DNA from: Bradyrhizobium vignae
GTDB lineage: Bacteria > Pseudomonadota > Alphaproteobacteria > Rhizobiales > Xanthobacteraceae
Assembly: GCF_004114425.1 (NCBI RefSeq)
Contig: NZ_RDQF01000018.1
Coordinates: forward strand, 83,028-147,027
Length of the DNA stretch: 64,000 nucleotides
Direction of reading: 5' to 3'
The notes below the pieces were generated by a model. That model made no database searches, was not told the DNA's origin, and worked only from the letters and a program-made list of their open reading frames with translations. Each line of letters begins with the position of its first letter. Position 1 is the stretch's first letter. Both the position numbers and the translations under genes were made by a program. This document shows, piece by piece, positions 60,446 through 64,000 of this stretch.

Positions 60446-61332
60446 CTGCCGCGATAGGTCGAATAACTCCAGGGCGTGACCAGCAGCGGCACGTGGTAAT
60501 GGCTTTCCGGCTCGCTGATCGCAAAGCGCAGCGGGATCTCGTCGAGGAACGGCGGGTCCGACAGCGGCACGCTGCGCTCGGCGTAATAACTGGCGACGCG
60601 GAATCTGAGCTCGTAGCGGCCAATCGGCAGCGGACGACCGCCGATCAGTGGCTGGTCGGTGCGGCCGTCCGCGTTCGTGACGGTCCGCGCGATGATGCGG
60701 CTCTCGCCGAGGCTCGCGAGCTCCACGAGCTCAACCGGGATTCCCGGCGCGGGCTTGCCAATGTGATTGTCCAGCACATGAGTCGAGAGCCGGCCGTGCA
60801 CCTTCAGCCGATCGTCGGCAATGACGAGCTGATCCAGCCGCAGCGCCGAGATGCGGCCGATCTCCTCGATCGCACGCCTTATCTCGGTCTTGATGATGTT
60901 GGGCTGCCGCGTCTCGAAGTCGCGCAGCACGGAATCCTTGGTGTGACGGCGCACGCAGACGATATAGGGGATGCCGAATTTTTCGCGATAGGCGTTGTTG
61001 GCACGTTCGAACGCGGCGTATTCGGCTTCCGACAGCCGGTCGAGTCCGGCGCTGTTCTGCTCGTCGGTCGATTCCGCCGTGAGGCCGGCGGCGCGCTGGG
61101 TCTTGTTGGCGAGATCGGGATGCGCCCGGATCAGCGCCAGCTGAACGTCAGGCTCTGCACCCTGGATCGCCGCAATCAGCGCGGCGTGCAACTGGTTGAT
61201 TCCGGCGAACGGCCGCTTTGCCGCAAGCTGCTCGGCGATCCATGGCGAATATTCGACGACATTGGCGAGCGCCGCGACGAATTCGGCCCGGCTTGCAGCG
61301 TTGAGATCGGCGAGCGGGATCTGCGACATCAT
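60442..61332 (-). CDS. Fused OHCU decarboxylase/5-hydroxyisourate hydrolase
   Basis: This 296-residue bifunctional protein performs both steps after urate oxidase, giving S-allantoin. The N-terminal domain (about 1-165) is OHCU decarboxylase with catalytic HPDLANKTQ and a long helical core. The C-terminal domain (about 180-296) is HIU hydrolase with STHVLDNHIGKPAPGIPVEL and the diagnostic final YRGS. This domain order matches plant allantoin synthase. The start at 61332 overlaps the PuuE stop. An open frame to 62013 on this strand is a shadow of PuuE. No urate oxidase is adjacent. Confidence 0.9.
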   Translation of the reverse strand: MMSQIPLADLNAASRAEFVAALANVVEYSPWIAEQLAAKRPFAGINQLHAALIAAIQGAEPDVQLALIRAHPDLANKTQRAAGLTAESTDEQNSAGLDRLSEAEYAAFERANNAYREKFGIPYIVCVRRHTKDSVLRDFETRQPNIIKTEIRRAIEEIGRISALRLDQLVIADDRLKVHGRLSTHVLDNHIGKPAPGIPVELVELASLGESRIIARTVTNADGRTDQPLIGGRPLPIGRYELRFRVASYYAERSVPLSDPPFLDEIPLRFAISEPESHYHVPLLVTPWSYSTYRGS

Positions 61333-62273
61333 CCTCTCCACCCGATCTCGAATGCGTCGGCGGCAAGATGGGCGTGCTTGTCGTGCCAGTGCTGCGCGAT
61401 CTGCAACCGCGTCGGCACCCAGACGCGCTCGTGCTTGCCGATATGATCGAGGAAGCGCATCAGCCCGGCCGCGCGGCCGGGCCGGCCGGCGAGGCGGCAG
61501 TGCAGGCCGACCGACATCATCTTCGGCGCGGTCTGCCCTTCCGCGTAGAGCACGTCGAAGGCGTCCTTCAGATAGGTGAAGAACTGCTCGCCTTCGGCAA
61601 ACCCTTGCGGATTGATGAAGCGCATGTCGTTGGCATCCAACGTATAGGGAATCATGAGCTGCTTGCCGTTCGCGCCCCTGACCCAATAGGGCAGATCGTC
61701 GGCATAGGAGTCGCACAGATAGAGGAAGCCGCCTTCCTCCATCAGCAGGCGGTTGGTGTTGATCGAGGAGCGCCCGGTGTACCAACCGAGCGGCCGCGAT
61801 CCTGTCACCTCGGTGTGGACGCGAATGGACTCCGCGATCTCGGCGCGCTCCTGCGCCTCGGTCATGTCCTTGTGCTCGATCCATTTCAGGCTGTGGCTCG
61901 CGATGTCCCAGCCCGACTCCTTCATCGCCGCGACGATCTCGGGATTGCGCTTGAGCGCAGTGGCGACGCCGAACACCGTGGTCGGCCACTTCCGCTCGTT
62001 GAACATCCGCCACAACCGCCAGAAGCCGGCGCGCGAGCCATACTCGAACATGGATTCGATATTGGCATGGCGCTGACCCGGCCAGGGCTGCGCACCGAGC
62101 ACGTCGGACAGGAACGCTTCCGAGGCGCGGTCGCCGTGCAGGATGTTGTTCTCGCCGCCCTCCTCGAAATTGACGACGAACTGCACCGCGATCCGCGCCT
62201 CACCTGGCCATTGCGGGTGCGGCGGATTGCGGCCGTAGCCGCGGAGATCGCGCGGGTAGCGAGGCTCACTCAC
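61329..62273 (-). CDS. puuE: Allantoinase PuuE
   Basis: This 314-residue polysaccharide-deacetylase-fold allantoinase is metal independent in the known PuuE members and hydrolyses allantoin to allantoate. Typical features are the PuuE start YPRDLRGYGRNPPHPQWP, QFVVNFEEGGENNILHGD, GSRAGFWRLWRMF and SHSLKWIEH. It overlaps the next (fused HIU/OHCU) gene by four bases and follows the DUF3830 gene directly, giving one operon. Its product is the substrate of the amidohydrolase at 46684. Confidence 0.92.
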   Translation of the reverse strand: MSEPRYPRDLRGYGRNPPHPQWPGEARIAVQFVVNFEEGGENNILHGDRASEAFLSDVLGAQPWPGQRHANIESMFEYGSRAGFWRLWRMFNERKWPTTVFGVATALKRNPEIVAAMKESGWDIASHSLKWIEHKDMTEAQERAEIAESIRVHTEVTGSRPLGWYTGRSSINTNRLLMEEGGFLYLCDSYADDLPYWVRGANGKQLMIPYTLDANDMRFINPQGFAEGEQFFTYLKDAFDVLYAEGQTAPKMMSVGLHCRLAGRPGRAAGLMRFLDHIGKHERVWVPTRLQIAQHWHDKHAHLAADAFEIGWRG

Positions 62274-62687
62274 TCAGACTTCCTCGAAGCGGATCGGCAG
62301 CGCGCCTTTCCACAGCACGCTCTTGCCGAGTGTCGCCAGATTCTCCAGGCCCGAGCTCAGCGTGATGAAATGGTTGCCGGCGAGCTGGCCCATCTTGCTC
62401 GCGAAATGCACGCCGCCATAGGCCAGCAGGATCTCGGTCTCGCTGATGCCGCCCGGATAGAGGATGATCTGGCCTGGCGCGGGATAGCTGGTGTGGTTCT
62501 CGTAGCCGACGCCGAAATCGAGGTCGCCGAGCGGCATCCACACGCCCTCGCCGCTCCAGCGCACATGGATGATGTGGCTTTCGAACGGCAGCGCCTTGCG
62601 GAAGGCGGCCACTGTCTTGGGTGCCAGCTGCTCCTCGAAACGGGCATCGAAGGTGAAATCGCCGGCGCGGATAACGAGTTTGCTCAT
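62274..62687 (-). CDS. DUF3830 family protein (cyclophilin-like)
   Basis: This 137-residue protein starts MSKLVIRAGDFTFDARFEEQ and has the cyclophilin-like fold signatures of DUF3830 (HVRWSGEGVWMPLGD, HTSYPAPGQIILYPGG, GGVHFASKMGQLAGNHF). Members occur in ureide and allantoin gene clusters, but their chemistry is not settled. It is the first gene of the PuuE operon and its stop is adjacent to the PuuE start. It has no signal peptide. The substrate is unknown. Confidence 0.8.
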   Translation of the reverse strand: MSKLVIRAGDFTFDARFEEQLAPKTVAAFRKALPFESHIIHVRWSGEGVWMPLGDLDFGVGYENHTSYPAPGQIILYPGGISETEILLAYGGVHFASKMGQLAGNHFITLSSGLENLATLGKSVLWKGALPIRFEEV

Positions 62688-62708
62688 CTCATCTCTCTGG
62701 ATCGGGGG

Positions 62709-63059
62709 CTAGAGGCCCCGCGGGGAACCTTCAGCAAAAAGCACTCCATCGGGCTTCGCGCAAGGGGCGGAGTCGCAATCACCTGCGATCGTAGGACCAG
62801 CCGAAAATGCCGCTCGCCGCACCTCCGGCTCCGGCTCGGCGGCTGCCGCAGGCGGCGCCTCCTTCAGTTCCGCCTGCGGCGGGGGTGCGGGCGGCGCCGG
62901 CAGGTTCTCGCATTTCATGGAATAGACCAGCTTGCCGTCCGCGGTCCGCCCGATCGGCGCGCAGGGATCGGGATGCGCCGCAGCGGTCTTCGGTGTCATC
63001 TTGACTTGCGCGGCTGCGGGCGAAGCGATCAGCAGCAGGACCAGCAGATATCTCGACAT
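62709..63059 (-). CDS. Small exported Pro/Ala-rich protein
   Basis: This 116-residue protein has a signal peptide (MSRYLLVLLLIASPAAAQV), a short mature domain with CAPIGRTADGKLVYSMKCE, and a Pro/Ala/Glu-rich tail (PAPPAPPPQAELKEAPPAAA). The two Cys may form a disulfide. The start at 63059 is chosen as the signal begins there. It is probably periplasmic or cell-surface; function is unknown. Confidence 0.65.
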   Translation of the reverse strand: MSRYLLVLLLIASPAAAQVKMTPKTAAAHPDPCAPIGRTADGKLVYSMKCENLPAPPAPPPQAELKEAPPAAAAEPEPEVRRAAFSAGPTIAGDCDSAPCAKPDGVLFAEGSPRGL

Positions 63060-63279
63060 CGTTGTCGCCTGGGAACTCAGTTGCCCCATTGAACCGGATT
63101 GCGGCGGGCAAGTCCATCGGGGGCCAAGGGCAGGCTGCCGAATATTTAGCCGGGACCAAAAATTTTGCTCGCTCCATCGTGATGGCGCCGCCGCTGATAT
63201 CGAGAAGGCCCATCGCCATGTCAGCCTGGACGACGACGACATCTCTCACAGCCGGAGCGTCGTCACGGGAGAGACAACG

Positions 63280-63498
63280 ATGCAAAAGACTTTCACCTTT
63301 CTCGGCGCCATGCTGATTGCCGCCGCCACCATCCAGACCGCCGCCGCAAGCGACCGCCACCACGCCCGCAAGGCGCAACGCGCTCCCATCACGCAGTCGG
63401 TCCGCGACTCCAATGCCGCGCTCTGGCCGTCGCAGCCAACGGCGCCCGATTGGTCGCGCTATGCCAACGGCGCGATGTCGGCGCCGGCGGGACGGTGA
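63280..63498 (+). CDS. Small exported hypothetical protein
   Basis: This 72-residue protein has a signal peptide (MQKTFTFLGAMLIAAATIQT), mature start near ASDRHHARKA, and a short basic or polar tail (PITQSVRDSNAALWPSQPT). A GGGAGAG site precedes the ATG at 63280. It is convergent with nothing recognisable and lies near repetitive intergenic sequence. Function is unknown. Confidence 0.65.
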   Translation: MQKTFTFLGAMLIAAATIQTAAASDRHHARKAQRAPITQSVRDSNAALWPSQPTAPDWSRYANGAMSAPAGR

Positions 63499-63536
63499 TT
63501 TGCCGATGCGTTGCATGTCGGCTTTTGCTCGTGTGT

Positions 63537-63670
63537 CCCGGACCAGCCGCAACCCGTGAAGCGTTGCGGCGCAGAGCCGGGACCCAGGGCAACACGGCAC
63601 GGGCGCGGCGACATGGGCCCCGGCTCTGCAGCGCACCGCTGAAGGAGCGCTGCGCTGCGTCCGGGGCACG
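63537..63670. repeat. Intergenic palindromic element
   Basis: The ends are complementary: GTCCCGGACC-type sequence at the left and TGCGTCCGGGGCAC-type at the right, with CCGGCTCTGC and GCAGAGCCGG inverted inside. It resembles intergenic palindromes common in Bradyrhizobium genomes. Confidence 0.5.
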
Positions 63671-63702
63671 CGAGAGGCGTGTGGTACACGCTCTCTCCTC
63701 CT

Positions 63703-63789
63703 CGTCATTGCGAGGAGCCCTTGCGACGAAGCAATCCTGAATCGCGCCGCGGAAAGATTCTGGATTGCTTCGCTGCGCTCGCAATGACG
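63703..63789. repeat. Long inverted repeat (BIME/RPE-like element)
   Basis: CGTCATTGCGAG at 63703-63714 pairs with CTCGCAATGACG at 63778-63789. Further inner complementarity (GACGAAGCAATCC and GGATTGCTTCG) makes a long imperfect hairpin. Such a sequence is a dispersed intergenic repeat in rhizobia. It may terminate transcripts or be a small mobile element. Confidence 0.75.
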
Positions 63790-64000
63790 GAGTGTGAGGT
63801 GACAGCGTGTGCGTGGCTGCAGACATGCCTTCGCGTCCTCGCGGCGCAACTCGCCCGAGCTTTGCTTCGTCGCTTCACCCTCTGAAAGCCAAGAGCAACT
63901 GTGGCGAAGTAGCCCGGCGATCGGCCGGCCTCAAGGCTGGCGCTGGCGCGCCCCCGCCTGCGGCGGCTGACGGCCTTGACCCCGTCCGCTCACCGGTCTG
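63790..64000. other. Right end of window, no gene identified
   Basis: About 210 bases of GC-rich sequence contain no supported start or known motif. A gene could enter from outside the window on the minus strand, but the visible part does not show it. Confidence 0.3.

Noticed and set aside
1..64000. tRNA, rRNA, CRISPR, transposase or prophage
   Set aside because: No such sequence was recognised. The S24 repressor alone does not show a prophage.

Overview
The window looks like chromosome of a Bradyrhizobium-type alphaproteobacterium. This is an inference from the high G+C content, GcrA-like and DUF6456-like proteins, a phasin, several small Bradyrhizobium-style hypothetical proteins, and purine and aromatic catabolism genes. 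No rRNA, tRNA, CRISPR array, intact insertion sequence or replication origin was seen.

Region 1 (7-21931) is an acyl-CoA-type aromatic or N-heteroaromatic catabolic island. Minus-strand genes encode a short-chain dehydrogenase, an enoyl-CoA hydratase, a fused flavin monooxygenase/old-yellow-enzyme of the 2-aminobenzoyl-CoA monooxygenase/reductase (salicylyl-CoA 5-hydroxylase) type, and a second flavin monooxygenase. The divergent plus-strand operon (5591-11327) encodes a hydrolase, an acyl-CoA dehydrogenase-like protein, a CoA ligase, an opine-dehydrogenase-family protein and a 3-hydroxyacyl-CoA dehydrogenase. A convergent minus operon (17637 down to 11324) carries an NMT1-type ABC importer, an IlvD/Edd dehydratase and a NicX-like ring-cleaving dioxygenase. 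A beta-hydroxyacid dehydrogenase and a CoA-transferase/two-component monooxygenase/flavin reductase operon follow. Three matching AT-rich palindromes lie in the control regions of the first two gene groups, but no regulator gene is present.

Region 2 (about 22000-27900) is a patchwork of small genes and broken fragments, with an atypical Nramp-superfamily transporter and an arginase. Region 3 (27921-34830) is an envelope/signalling locus: a frameshifted CHASE2-PAS-GGDEF-EAL protein behind a FecR-domain protein, divergent from an orphan TpsB-type outer-membrane transporter and an exported hydrolase. Region 4 (35212-46592) holds a phasin, DUF6456-like and GcrA-like proteins, a LexA-like S24 repressor with operators at its own and the next promoter, quinone oxidoreductase, a MoxR/VWA pair, DctA and a frameshifted glycosidase-like gene.

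Region 5 (46684-62687) is a purine salvage and degradation island: allantoate amidohydrolase, guanine deaminase, an outer-membrane protein, a BMP-type nucleoside/purine ABC importer, 8-oxoguanine deaminase, a xanthine-dehydrogenase-family enzyme with fused [2Fe-2S] and Mo domains, a fused OHCU decarboxylase/HIU hydrolase, allantoinase PuuE and a DUF3830 protein. It supplies every step from guanine to beyond allantoate except urate oxidase. The right end has two small secreted proteins and intergenic palindromic repeats.

Four genes show apparent single-frame breaks and one is truncated, so raw-read support for indels is worth checking. Statements about families come from memory of motifs; no database search was run.
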